Source of the DNA: Halomicroarcula saliterrae
Lineage (GTDB): Archaea; Halobacteriota; Halobacteria; Halobacteriales; Haloarculaceae
Direction: 5' to 3'
NCBI RefSeq assembly: GCF_031624395.1
Contig: NZ_JAMQON010000004.1
Location: 364,988-428,987, forward strand
DNA: 64,000 nt
Within the stretch, counting starts at the first letter, position 1. Every line of letters starts with the position of its first letter. The notes under the pieces are model-generated. The model saw only the letters and a program-made list of their open reading frames with translations. It did no database searches and had not been told where the DNA came from. The position numbers and the translations under genes were made by a program. This document shows positions 18,359-27,004 of this stretch, piece by piece.

Positions 18359-20256
18359 GCTCGGCGCTGAATCGCCCGCTGGACGAACTCCTCGGGCAGT
18401 TCGTCGATTTCGCCCGCCTGAACCGCCCAGAGGTTCGCGTAGAGCCCGTCCTCGGCCAGCAGGTCGTCGTGGCTCCCGCGCTCGACGACCCGGCCGTCTT
18501 CGAGCACGAGGATGACGTCCGCGTCCCTGATGGTCGAGAGCCGGTGGGCGATGGCGAAGGTCGTCCGGTCGGCGGTGAGCTCGTCGAGCGAGCGCTGGAT
18601 GAGCATCTCCGTCTCCGTGTCGACATCGCTCGTGGCCTCGTCGAGCACGAGGATGTCGGGCTCTTTGAGCATCGCGCGAGCGATGGCGATGCGCTGGCGC
18701 TGGCCGCCCGACAGTTTGACGCCGCGTTCGCCGACCATCGTCTCGTACCCCTCGGGGAGGTTCCGGATGAACTGGTCGGCCTCGGCTGCCTCGGCGGCCG
18801 CGCGGATCTCCGCGTCGGTGGCGTCGAAGCTGCCGTAGGCGATGTTGTCCCGGACGGTGCCGTAGAACAGGAACGTCTCCTGGCTGACGTAGCCGATGGC
18901 CCGCCGGACGGAGGGTATCTGGACCTCGCGGAGGTCCTGGTCGTCGATGCGGACCGTACCCGAGTCGGGGTCGTACATCCGCAAGAGGAGTTTCATCACG
19001 GTCGATTTGCCCGCCCCGGTCGGGCCGACGAGCGCGACGGTGTCGCCGCCCGCGACCTCGAAGGAGACGTCGTCGAGCACGGGGTCGTCCTCGCCGTAGC
19101 CGAAGCTCACGCCGTCGTACTCGACGGTTCCCTCGGTGACCGATAGCGGCGGGGCCTCGTCGGCCTCGGCCAGTCGTCCCGGCGTCTCCATCAGCCCGAA
19201 CACCCGCTCGGCGGAGGCGTAGGCCCGCTGGTACATGTTGATGACCTGCCCGAACTGGGCCATCGGCCAGACGAAGCGCTGGGTGTAGATGATGAAGGCG
19301 ACGAACCCGCCGGTCGTGAGTTCGAGCGTGAAGAACCCGGGGGCCTGCCCGACGACGATGAGCCCGCCCAGGACGAACGTGACGACAAAGCCCAGCCCGG
19401 AGACCAGCCGCAGGCCCGGGAAAAAGGTGATTCGGGTGCCAATGGCGTCCCAGTTCGCGTCGAGGTAGTCCTGTGAGCTGTCCTCGACGCGGTCGGCCTC
19501 GTACTCCTCGGTGGTCGCGGTCTTGATTATCTGGATGCCGCTGAGGTTGTTCTCCAGCCGGGAGTTCAGCGAACCCACGGAGCCCCGGACCTCGGCGTAT
19601 TTGGGCTGGATGGTCTCGATGAACCACTTCGTGAAGACGGCGATGATGGGCACCGGCAGCAGCGCGACCAGCGCCAGCTGCCAGTTGATGTAGAAGAGGT
19701 AGGCGGCGATACCGAGCACCATGATGACCAGCCGCGAGGAGGAGTTCAGCCCGTCGTTGAGGAATTTCTCCAGGCGGTTCACGTCGTTCGAGAGCACCGA
19801 CATCATCTCGCCGGTCTGCTTGTCGGCGAAGAACTCCATGTTGAGCCGCTGCATCGTCTCGTAGGTCTCCGTGCGGACCGAGTGCTGGACGTGCTGAGCG
19901 AACTTGTTCCACCCCCAGTTGCGCGCGTAGTGGAACACCGCCCCGAACCCGAAGGAGGCCGCGATGAGCCCCGCCGTCAGCCAGAGCTGCCCGGTCGTCC
20001 CCCCCGGAATCCACGCGTCGGGAACGAACAGCAGGTTGTAGCTCGTGTTGCTCTCGATGACGGCGTCGATAGCCAGCGCGAGCAGGAGCGGCGGCAGCAG
20101 GTCCAGCATCCGGGCGAAGACCGAACTGACGAGCCCGACGACGAAGGCGAGTCGCTGGTCCCGACCGTACTCCGTGAACAGCCGCCACATCGGCCGGTCG
20201 ACCCGGTCGCGGGCGTCCTCGAACACGTCGTCGTCCGACGCCGCCTCGATATCCAT
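18337..20256 (-). CDS. ABC exporter half-transporter (fused permease and ATPase)
   Basis: A 639-residue protein. About residues 35-325 hold six membrane helices of the type I exporter fold. The nucleotide-binding domain follows, with Walker A GPTGAGKST, Q-loop YVSQETFL, signature LSGGQRQRIAIARAML, Walker B ILVLDEAT and H-loop AIAHRLST. Such half-transporters dimerise to export lipids, drugs or peptides; the substrate is unknown. The start is set at the ATG at 20256, because the longer open frame to 20568 lacks protein-like sequence and runs through a palindromic repeat. Confidence 0.93.
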   Translation of the reverse strand: MDIEAASDDDVFEDARDRVDRPMWRLFTEYGRDQRLAFVVGLVSSVFARMLDLLPPLLLALAIDAVIESNTSYNLLFVPDAWIPGGTTGQLWLTAGLIAASFGFGAVFHYARNWGWNKFAQHVQHSVRTETYETMQRLNMEFFADKQTGEMMSVLSNDVNRLEKFLNDGLNSSSRLVIMVLGIAAYLFYINWQLALVALLPVPIIAVFTKWFIETIQPKYAEVRGSVGSLNSRLENNLSGIQIIKTATTEEYEADRVEDSSQDYLDANWDAIGTRITFFPGLRLVSGLGFVVTFVLGGLIVVGQAPGFFTLELTTGGFVAFIIYTQRFVWPMAQFGQVINMYQRAYASAERVFGLMETPGRLAEADEAPPLSVTEGTVEYDGVSFGYGEDDPVLDDVSFEVAGGDTVALVGPTGAGKSTVMKLLLRMYDPDSGTVRIDDQDLREVQIPSVRRAIGYVSQETFLFYGTVRDNIAYGSFDATDAEIRAAAEAAEADQFIRNLPEGYETMVGERGVKLSGGQRQRIAIARAMLKEPDILVLDEATSDVDTETEMLIQRSLDELTADRTTFAIAHRLSTIRDADVILVLEDGRVVERGSHDDLLAEDGLYANLWAVQAGEIDELPEEFVQRAIQRRAQTDADD

Positions 20257-20389
20257 TGCCCACGGGTAGCGGTTCGAGCCCCAAATACGCGTCGGGCTCT
20301 GGAACGAGAACGGTCGTATGTAGTGCAGCGGATGACGATGTGGATAGTCGGAAAGCCCCGGTACCAGTCCGCGTCGACGGTACTCCGAA

Positions 20390-20489
20390 CAGCCAGAAAG
20401 CCCCCGGACGACAGACGGACCGCAGCGAACGAAGTGAGCGAGGACCGCAACGAGTCCCGGGAGCTGAGAACGTGGGGGCTTTCCGGCTG
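20390..20489. repeat. 100-bp REP-like inverted repeat
   Basis: CAGCCAGAAAGCCCCC (20390-20405) pairs with GGGGGCTTTCCGGCTG (20474-20489) with 15 of 16 matches, enclosing 68 bp. A third partial motif, GTCGGAAAGCCCCGG, lies at 20347. It sits between the ABC exporter start and the DUF192 stop. It may be a dispersed palindromic element or, for the DUF192 transcript, a terminator. Confidence 0.65.
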
Positions 20490-20527
20490 TTTGTAGTGCT
20501 GTGTTGACCGTCACTCGCGACAGTCGT

Positions 20528-21085
20528 TCATTCGACCCCAGCGGGCAGTTCCACCGTATCGCCGACACCGACGCCGGTGCGGTTGGTCCACCCGCGGTTC
20601 ACTTCGAGGACGTACTTCCCGCGGCCCGAATACCGTTCGCTGTAGGACTCGCCCTCCGGCGGTGCGGGCGCGTGGTGGATGGTGGTGATAGTGCCGTTAG
20701 AATCGATGAAGATGATGTCGAGGTCGAAGTCCATATCGCGCATGACGTAGGTGTGCTGTTTCTCCTCGTCGTGGACGAACAGCATCCCCTCGTCGGGGCC
20801 GAGCGACTCGGTGTCGCTGAGACCGGTAATTCGCTGTGACCTGTTGGCCGCGATGCGCACGTCGACGGTCGCCAAGGTCCGGGACTCGTCGCAGGCCGAG
20901 ACCGCGGTCCGGTTGGGCGGTGCGGTACACGGCGTCGAGTTGTCGCTGTCGGTGACCGTCACTGTCCCGGTCTCGTAGCCGCCGACACCGAGGACGTCGA
21001 TCCAGAGGCCGCTCTGGAAGACCACCACGGCGACGGCGAGTGCGACGACGACCCCGAGAACGGCAGCGAGCGCGCGGCGTCCCAT
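20528..21085 (-). CDS. DUF192 domain protein, membrane-anchored
   Basis: A 185-residue protein with an N-terminal hydrophobic anchor (residues 5-30), a short variable region (40-70) and a DUF192 domain. Recognisable features are RSQRITGLSDTESLGPDEGMLFVHD, the aromatic/charged MRDMDFDLDIIFID and GKYVLEVNRGW. The domain is extracellular or periplasmic in most prokaryotes and has no known catalytic activity. It starts at the ATG at 21085, divergent from tRNA-Val. Confidence 0.88.
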   Translation of the reverse strand: MGRRALAAVLGVVVALAVAVVVFQSGLWIDVLGVGGYETGTVTVTDSDNSTPCTAPPNRTAVSACDESRTLATVDVRIAANRSQRITGLSDTESLGPDEGMLFVHDEEKQHTYVMRDMDFDLDIIFIDSNGTITTIHHAPAPPEGESYSERYSGRGKYVLEVNRGWTNRTGVGVGDTVELPAGVE

Positions 21086-21169
21086 GGGTACACCGTGGAC
21101 CAGCCGATGGGTAAGCGTTCCGCCCCAGAGAGAAAGCGTTATTCCTGCCGATGGAAAAACTGCGAACGC

Positions 21170-21243
21170 GGGTCCGTGGTCTAGTTGGTTATGACGTGGC
21201 CTTTACAAGGCCGAGGTCGGTGGTTCGAATCCGCCCGGACCCA
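21170..21243 (+). tRNA. tRNA-Val (UAC)
   Basis: A 74-nt cloverleaf: acceptor stem GGGTCCG/CGGACCC, a D-arm with AGTTGG, anticodon loop TTTACAA in a TGGCC/GGCCG stem, T-arm GGTGG TTCGAAT CCGCC, and discriminator A. No CCA is encoded and no intron is evident. Three further copies of its last 23 nt plus one downstream T follow at 118-123-bp spacing. Confidence 0.95.
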
Positions 21244-21344
21244 CTTCTGACGGCGACTGCGACGAACGGAGTGAGGAGCCAGCGCCGTCTGTGTGGGTGA
21301 CAAGGATTCGAGCCCTGAGAGACGAGCACAGCGAGTCTCTCTCC

Positions 21345-21600
21345 GGTTCGAATCCGCCCGGACCCACTCTTCTGTGACGAACGGACGTGAGGAACGAGGA
21401 GTGGAATCCGGCGGATGCGAAGCAGACGAGGCGCGCGCAGCGAAGCGAGCACGTCTCGGCGTGGTTCGAATCCGCCCGGACCCACTGAACGTCTCGCGGC
21501 GCTCACTTGCGAGCGCCGCGTGTGTGAAGCGGCTGGCGGATGCGAATCAGGGAACGGAGCGAAGCGGAGTGACCGTGGTTCGAATCCGCCCAGACCCACT
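21345..21600 (+). repeat. three extra copies of the tRNA-Val 3' end
   Basis: GGTTCGAATCCGCC plus CGGACCCACT, which covers the T-arm and 3' acceptor strand (the original is at 21222-21245), recurs at 21345-21368, 21463-21486 and 21577-21600. The last has one mismatch (CAGACCC). A fainter copy lies near 21636. Spacers of 90-99 bp share fragments such as GACGAACGGA and GCGGATGCGAA. No tRNA 5' halves are present. The 21244-21702 stretch holds no gene other than these repeats. Confidence 0.85.
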
Positions 21601-21702
21601 TCTGACGACGCACACGGGGAGTCCGTCTCGGCGTGGCCCGAATCCGCCAGTCAGCTGTCAGCTGCCGAAACTCACTTACCCGGAGTTGTGGTACCACCAC
21701 CC

Positions 21703-21822
21703 ATGATAGACGGCTCGACCTGTCCGTACTGCAGCGGGCACGTATCCACGGAGAACGGCACGGAGTACACCTGTGACGACTGCGGGGAGGCGTTCGACAG
21801 CGCCGACCTCTTTCTCCCGTAG
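21703..21822 (+). CDS. very small zinc-ribbon protein
   Basis: A 39-residue protein with two CxxC knuckles, CPYC (residues 7-10) and CDDC (24-27), and an acidic C-terminus ending LFLP. This is the usual form of the tiny zinc-finger proteins common in haloarchaea. It starts at the ATG at 21703 and lies between two tRNA genes. Function unknown; it may bind nucleic acid or protein. Confidence 0.65.
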   Translation: MIDGSTCPYCSGHVSTENGTEYTCDDCGEAFDSADLFLP

Positions 21823-21874
21823 GGCGGCGGGCTATCGAAATCCTTTTTTCTACCCTCGTCCTCGCTCGAAGTGC

Positions 21875-21948
21875 GCCGCCTTAGCTCAGACTGGGAGAGC
21901 ACTCGACTGAAGATCGAGCTGTCCCCGGTTCAAATCCGGGAGGCGGCA
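21875..21948 (+). tRNA. tRNA-Phe (GAA)
   Basis: A 74-nt cloverleaf: acceptor GCCGCCT/AGGCGGC, D-arm AGCTC...GAGC, anticodon loop CTGAAGA between CTCGA and TCGAG, T-arm CCCGG TTCAAAT CCGGG, and discriminator A. No encoded CCA and no intron. Confidence 0.95.
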
Positions 21949-22085
21949 TTTTCTGTAGCCGACCGTCACCGCAACGACCGCGTCGTCCGGTCGATGGCAA
22001 GGTGGAGAGCAGAGAGCGCGCTATCGCAGTATACACCAGTTACTGACCGAAATTTATTTCATGGCGCCGAGTGTGGTTGTGCCGT

Positions 22086-22205
22086 ATGAACGTACTCAAG
22101 ATTCTGTTGGAGGCGGTCGAGGGGTATCTTTCGGGTGGGGCGAGCGAGGCACTCTCGGAGGGAGCAGAGGAGGCTGCGGAAGAGGCGACGGGGAAAGAGC
22201 TGTAG
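22086..22205 (+). CDS. possible 39-residue small protein
   Basis: An ATG at 22086 opens a 39-codon frame with an amphipathic start (NVLKILLEAVEGYL) and an acidic, Ala/Glu-rich second half (SEGAEEAAEEATGKEL). A TATA-like AATTTATTTC lies about 30-35 nt upstream, fitting a short leader. The composition is haloarchaeal. I do not recognise a family, and chance cannot be excluded at this length. Confidence 0.45.
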   Translation: MNVLKILLEAVEGYLSGGASEALSEGAEEAAEEATGKEL

Positions 22206-22322
22206 GACGACGTCGCGGTCACGAGCGGTGCGTGCGGGGAGGATACTACCACTGCAACGCAGGGGCGTGTCTGAGTGTCGGGCGGTTGAGCAACGGTACT
22301 CCTGCCCGCGTGCAAGCCCGCG

Positions 22323-23438
22323 CTACTCGATATCGAGGTCGGCGAGCGTGAGCCGCCAGTTCTCGCAGTCGGTGAGAGACAGGCCGTCGACGTGCCAGGC
22401 GTCGGCGTCGTCTATGTCCCCCGCCGGCAGCGGTCGGACGGCGACCCGCGAGACGCTGGGAAGCCGGGAGGCCGAGAGGGCGCTGTCGTGCCAGAAGCCG
22501 TAGCGGCGGCGGAGCCGCGGGGCGTACCAGCCGGGTGATTTGATCACGTCGGCGTCGCGGTGGTCACGGAGGAGCCGGACGAGGAGCGACGCGACGACAT
22601 CGGCGTGGCCGGGGTCATCCATCGGCTGGACGTCCAGAATCATCGTGGTCACACAGCCGTCGCGGCGCTCGGTCGCGGCGACGAGGCTGGCGACGGGAGC
22701 GCCGCCGTCGGTGGCGACGTAGGTCGTCGTCTCCCAGTTGGGGTTGTCGAAGCGCCAGTCGAGGTAGGTGTCGTCCCGCGGGACGTGGATGGCGTCCGGT
22801 GGCGCCGAGTCGTACAGCCGTTCGACCGTCTCGACCGGGACGCCGTCGTGTGACTCGACGGTGCTGTCGTTCGACGGGGCGTTGAGTCGGTCGAGGGCGG
22901 TGAGGCCCCACTTCGTGGCCGCCGAGGCGAGCCACAGGACGGGGGCGAGCGCCCGCTCGGTGGTGGGGCCGACGGCGTCGGTGAGCAGCGGGCGGGGGTT
23001 CTGGACGCGATAGCTCGTGGGCAGGTCGCCGACGACGCGCCAGTCGAACGACTCCAGCCCGGGGAGCAGGGCGTCGTTCGGGAAGTTAAACAGGAGGTCG
23101 ACGTCGTCGGCGACGCGCTGGAGGAGCCGCTCGGTCATCCGCGTGAACAGGCCCTGCCGGCGGTGGTCGGGGTGGACGAGCCAGTCGACGGGCTGGTAGG
23201 CGGCGAGGCGCTGGTCGCCGATGCGGAGGGGAAACGCCAGCAGCGGTTCGACGCCGACGACGCCGTCGTCGGCTTCGGCGACGACCATCTGCACGCCGTC
23301 ACAGTACGGATTCGCCCGGAACCGCCACTCGAACCAGTCGCTGTCCTTCCTGTAGCCCCAGACAGTCTCGTACAGCGAGAGGAAGGCTGCCCGGTCGCTC
23401 GATCGGTACGGTCGAATCCGATACTCGTCCCCGGCCAT
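22323..23438 (-). CDS. GNAT family N-acetyltransferase
   Basis: A 371-residue protein. Residues 1-130 form a GNAT domain (IRPYRSSDRAAFLSLYETVWG; acetyl-CoA loop region HPDHRRQGLFTRMT, near residue 90). The C-terminal half contains DTYLDWRFDNPNWE and a second GNAT-like region, as in large two-domain acetyltransferases. The acceptor is unknown. It starts at the ATG at 23438. Confidence 0.82.
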   Translation of the reverse strand: MAGDEYRIRPYRSSDRAAFLSLYETVWGYRKDSDWFEWRFRANPYCDGVQMVVAEADDGVVGVEPLLAFPLRIGDQRLAAYQPVDWLVHPDHRRQGLFTRMTERLLQRVADDVDLLFNFPNDALLPGLESFDWRVVGDLPTSYRVQNPRPLLTDAVGPTTERALAPVLWLASAATKWGLTALDRLNAPSNDSTVESHDGVPVETVERLYDSAPPDAIHVPRDDTYLDWRFDNPNWETTTYVATDGGAPVASLVAATERRDGCVTTMILDVQPMDDPGHADVVASLLVRLLRDHRDADVIKSPGWYAPRLRRRYGFWHDSALSASRLPSVSRVAVRPLPAGDIDDADAWHVDGLSLTDCENWRLTLADLDIE

Positions 23439-23677
23439 GTTCGAATAGCCGGGGAATACGCGCCTTGTAATACTCAGGCTATCCGCTGTGCCCGGACGGA
23501 CTGGTGCCGCCGACTGTCAGCGGGGACACCGACCGTCCAGCGCCTGACTCGGCGCGGGTAAGCCGGGCCAAACGAACGCCGGTCGGTCCCTGACACGCGC
23601 CGACCGACGGCAGAAACGGAGCGGCGTATGGGCAGATAACTCGAACGGTATCTTTCGCGTTTGAATCAGTGAGACGT

Positions 23678-23985
23678 ATGGGAAACGTAGCCGCCACTGG
23701 GGTGCTGGCGCTGGTTTGCTCGCCGGGTGTAGCGGCGTTCTGGGCGGACCGAACGTGGTGGAAAAGGAGTGCGTGGAGGTGGCCGGCGCGTTCGCCGACT
23801 ACACTGCTGTCGTCGAGAATCCCGAAGAAGAGACGATGACGGTGAACGTTACGGCAACCGTCGGCGGAACGTCCAACTCGAAGACGGTCGATATCGAGCC
23901 CGGCAAACAGCGGAACGTCTCGCTGACTGTCGGGGTCGCGGGCGACGTCGAATACGCTATCGAGGTGACGGAAGTGTCGGACTGA
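23678..23985 (+). pseudogene. small lipoprotein gene with a frameshifted signal peptide
   Basis: From the ATG at 23678 the frame reads MGNVAATGVLALV, a normal signal-peptide start, then goes wrong. The next frame continues LLAGCSGVLGG, a perfect lipobox, and a 90-residue beta-rich domain (ADYTAVVENPEEETMTVNVTATV...) to the stop at 23985. One extra T in the TTT run at 23715-23717 restores a 102-residue lipoprotein. A TTG at 23716 would give a protein lacking a signal-peptide n-region. A sequencing error or real loss are both possible. Confidence 0.65.
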
Positions 23986-24064
23986 TACTGGTGGCTGTAC
24001 GTTCGTCACGATATTCGCCACCCCGTGGTGGCGAATTACTACAGTTTGTTACAGCCACCAGTAT
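23985..24064. repeat. 80-bp nested inverted repeat
   Basis: The perfect 15-bp outer arms ATACTGGTGGCTGTA (23985-23999) and TACAGCCACCAGTAT (24050-24064) enclose a perfect 10-bp inner hairpin, ATTCGCCACC/GGTGGCGAAT (24013-24022 and 24027-24036). It begins on the stop codon of the lipoprotein gene. One outer arm recurs at 51595-51609. A terminator or a miniature inverted-repeat element are both possible. Confidence 0.75.
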
Positions 24065-24134
24065 GAACGGCGGCCGTCCCACGTAGAGACGCACTCACAC
24101 GAAGGGATCTGTGGCCCAGAGACGACCCGGTGTG

Positions 24135-24863
24135 TCAGGTGTGCTGTTTGATTTCGTTTTTCATGCGGCGACGAATCATCTCGGCGTCGGCGCGGTCGAA
24201 GGTGAGCGAGGCCTCCATCTCGTCGAAGTCCATGTCGTACTCTTCGGCGACCTCGTCGACGGTGTCGAACTCGACGAACACCCGGAGGTCGTCACTGCGG
24301 GGGACGATTGTGACTTCGAGTTCGTCGAGGTCGTCGGTGAATCGACTGTCCGTCGGCCGGAAGTCGAACTCCTGAGCGAACGGTCGGTCGTCGAGATACG
24401 GCGTCTCGACGAGTTCGGCGTATCGGAGTGCGAAGCCGAGCTCTTCGAGGGCGTCGAACAACGCCTGTATGTACGCGTCGGGGACGATGTCGATGCGGTC
24501 CTCGTCGGTCGGGTCGACGGCCCAGTCGATGTCGAGACCGGTTTCGAGCCACACCGACGCGCCGCCGCGGGTCAGTGGCACCCACGGCGGGATTTCGATG
24601 TCGACCGGAACCGTCCGCTCGTCGCCCGGCGAGAGCTCGATCTCCTCGTCGAGAGCGAACTCCGTAATGAGGCGTTCCTCGTCCTCGCCCTCGGAGAGGC
24701 GCGTCTTCAGGTCGAAGTAGATACCGTCGATCTCCTGTGTCGCGTCGCCGCCGTACAGTTCCACCTCGGCCGTGACGGTCTCGCCGGGGACCAGTTCCGT
24801 CCGGGGAAAGACCGTATCCACTGTCGCCGCACCGACACCGATGCTCGAGAGGACTCGTTTCAT
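24135..24863 (-). CDS. sporulation-control protein Spo0M-like (arrestin-like fold)
   Basis: A 242-residue beta-rich protein of the Spo0M family: SIGVGAATVDTVFPRTELVPGETVTAEVELYGG at the start, then IDGIYFDLKTR and IPPWVPLTRGG. Spo0M has two arrestin-like beta-sandwich domains. Haloarchaea do not sporulate, so the cellular role here is unknown. It starts at the ATG at 24863; an A+T-rich stretch at 24870-24900 (ATTAATATTAATAGTATAAAAA) provides a promoter. Confidence 0.88.
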   Translation of the reverse strand: MKRVLSSIGVGAATVDTVFPRTELVPGETVTAEVELYGGDATQEIDGIYFDLKTRLSEGEDEERLITEFALDEEIELSPGDERTVPVDIEIPPWVPLTRGGASVWLETGLDIDWAVDPTDEDRIDIVPDAYIQALFDALEELGFALRYAELVETPYLDDRPFAQEFDFRPTDSRFTDDLDELEVTIVPRSDDLRVFVEFDTVDEVAEEYDMDFDEMEASLTFDRADAEMIRRRMKNEIKQHT

Positions 24864-25007
24864 AGCCTGTAGTTATTAATATTAATAGTATAAAAACAAT
24901 CGGAATGTGGATACGGCCCGTCAGTGGGTCGCTTACGGCCGACCCTTCGTGACCGTCTGGGGAGCACCGCCGAAGCGCATTACCCGCTCCAGTTAGTACT
25001 GTGACAC

Positions 25008-25811
25008 ATGCCGGGCGAGTCCGCGGACTGGCAGACGACGGCGAATCGCGACCTGATACGTGAGTGGGCGGGCGCGCGGGACGCGGTGCCGACGGCGGTC
25101 GAACAGTCGGACGGGCAGGTCGAGCTCCGCATCGAGCGGGCCGACGACACCGAGGGGACTCGGCTCCCGTGGGACCGTTTTTTCGACCTGTTGGAGAAGG
25201 AGAGGCTGGCGCTGCGCTACCGGGAGCGCCAGGGCCACGACGACCTGCAGGCGGACTACGCGTTCGTCCGTCGGGGCGACCGGGACGGAGAGGCGGAAAA
25301 GACGACCGAGCCAAGGGGGGTCGACAGCGACCAGCTCGCGACCAGCGACACGGGCGGCGACGAGCCGGCCATCTTCGACCGCGTGGAGAGCGAGCCGCGG
25401 GCCGACGCTGGCGAGTCGGCCCAGGACACGCCGATGACCGAGTCCGCCCGCGGGTCGGTCGACGCGGCGGAGGCGGTCGTGCTCGACGAGATTCACGAAC
25501 AGCGTGTCGGCCCCGACGAGTGGCGAGGGTCCGACGAGTACGTCGTCCTGGAGAACGAGGGCGACGCGCCGGTCGACCTGTCGGGCTGGGTCGTCGAGAC
25601 CGACCGCGGACAGTCCTACCGGTTCGAGGGGGAGACCACCCTCCGCCCCGGCGAACAGCTCACCCTCCACGGCGATACGGGGAAGGACACTGATTCGGAG
25701 CGGTACTGGGACGCGGCGGAGTCTCTCTTGCCCGCGGACGGGGCGACGATTCGCGTTCGGACAGCCGACGGCGAGCAGGTGTTGCGTGAGACGTACAAGA
25801 GCGGCGGGTAG
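25008..25811 (+). CDS. lamin-tail domain (LTD) protein
   Basis: A 267-residue acidic protein without a signal peptide. Residues 1-90 are a soluble region with an Arg/Glu-rich helix (LLEKERLALRYRERQG), 90-150 are low-complexity and acidic, and 155-265 form an LTD beta-sandwich with the hallmark DEYVVLENEGDAPVDLSGW and LRPGEQLTLH. In archaea LTDs often accompany nucleases or surface proteins; here it stands with an unidentified N-terminal region. Function unknown. Confidence 0.82.
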   Translation: MPGESADWQTTANRDLIREWAGARDAVPTAVEQSDGQVELRIERADDTEGTRLPWDRFFDLLEKERLALRYRERQGHDDLQADYAFVRRGDRDGEAEKTTEPRGVDSDQLATSDTGGDEPAIFDRVESEPRADAGESAQDTPMTESARGSVDAAEAVVLDEIHEQRVGPDEWRGSDEYVVLENEGDAPVDLSGWVVETDRGQSYRFEGETTLRPGEQLTLHGDTGKDTDSERYWDAAESLLPADGATIRVRTADGEQVLRETYKSGG

Positions 25812-26004
25812 CGGCGAGGCGGCGGGAACGGTTTCGCGTTCCGGCACCCCAGGAGCGAGTCCCGCGCGGCCTCGTGGACCGGACGGACCTCGTCGAGGCA
25901 CCGGCCGGCGGCGTCGGCGTGACGGCGGTCGCCTGCGACTGCAAGAGAAGTGCACACAACGCGCTGTCCGCTCTATCCTGTAGCCTCCTCGCCGCGACCA
26001 CACG

Positions 26005-26970
26005 ATGTCCCCCGAAACACCGAACGCGACACGGACTCGCCGGCCGGCCTCGCACCGGGCCATAGACTGGCTGTTGCTCGGGGGGAATCGGCTGGTGGTC
26101 ACCGCCGCAGTCGTCCTCGTCACGCTGGCGCTCCTGCTCGTGTTCCAGCCCGTGCCGCGACTCACCGATCGGAACATCACCCCGCTGTTATACGCCTTCA
26201 GCGCCCTCATCGGCGGGAATCTCAACCTCCTCACCATCGTCGTCTCCATCAACCAGCTCGTCCTCACGCGGGAGCTCAAATCGCCCGGGAAGTTCAGAGA
26301 GGAGATAGCCGGCATCCGCGAGCTCCGCGAAGACGTAGCGTCGGTGAGCGACGAGGCGTTCGAGCCACTCACGCCCGCCAAGTTCGCGCTGAGCCTCCTC
26401 GACGCGATGGACGAGGAGCTGGCGACGCTGCGGGAGTCCGGCGACGACCGGCGGGAAGCGTTCGCCGCGCGCCTCACCGAGGATATCGCGGCGGTCCGGG
26501 CGGCGCTCGACCGGCCGGTGCGAGCCACTGACGAGATCGTCATCGCGCTCCTGGCGGTGGACTTCGCGGAGCTGTACCACCGCGTCGACCGGCTCCGGCA
26601 GGCGGAGACGCCACCGGTCTCGTCGGCCGAGCGGGAGAGCGTCGACCGCCTCGCGGCCCAGCTGGAGCTGCTGGCCGTCACCCGCGAACACTTCAAGCAG
26701 CTGTTCACCCGGGAGAGCCTCTCGAACATGTCCCGCATACTGCTGTACGTCGGCGTCCCGGCCGAGACGTTCATGGCGGTCGTGTTGCTCCGGTTCATCG
26801 GACTGTTCGGCGCGACGTCGGTGGCGCCCCCGCTGTGGCTGGTGAACGCTGCCGTCGCCGCGGGCCTCGCCCCGCTCGCCGTCGTCTTCGCGTACGTCCT
26901 GCGGGCGGCCACGATAGCGCGACGCACCGCGACGGCGACGCAGTTCAAGACCGGCGCGGAGCGGCTGTGA
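26005..26970 (+). CDS. membrane protein with long cytoplasmic helical domain
   Basis: A 321-residue protein. Hydrophobic helices lie at about residues 30-50 and 62-85. A long charged, probably alpha-helical stretch (about 90-235) follows, then two more helices (about 245-305). The order suggests a cytoplasmic sensor or signal domain between two membrane hairpins. It starts at the ATG at 26005, 193 nt after the LTD gene. I do not recognise a named family. Confidence 0.75.
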   Translation: MSPETPNATRTRRPASHRAIDWLLLGGNRLVVTAAVVLVTLALLLVFQPVPRLTDRNITPLLYAFSALIGGNLNLLTIVVSINQLVLTRELKSPGKFREEIAGIRELREDVASVSDEAFEPLTPAKFALSLLDAMDEELATLRESGDDRREAFAARLTEDIAAVRAALDRPVRATDEIVIALLAVDFAELYHRVDRLRQAETPPVSSAERESVDRLAAQLELLAVTREHFKQLFTRESLSNMSRILLYVGVPAETFMAVVLLRFIGLFGATSVAPPLWLVNAAVAAGLAPLAVVFAYVLRAATIARRTATATQFKTGAERL

Positions 26971-27004
26971 CGGCCGAGTGTCCCCGCCGGCCGCGACCCG
27001 GCTC

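Noticed and set aside
21189-21599. Open frame on the minus strand with SGRIRTTDLG and GGFEPR repeats across the tRNA-Val region
   Set aside because: This is the reverse translation of the tRNA and its repeated 3' ends, a known source of false proteins.
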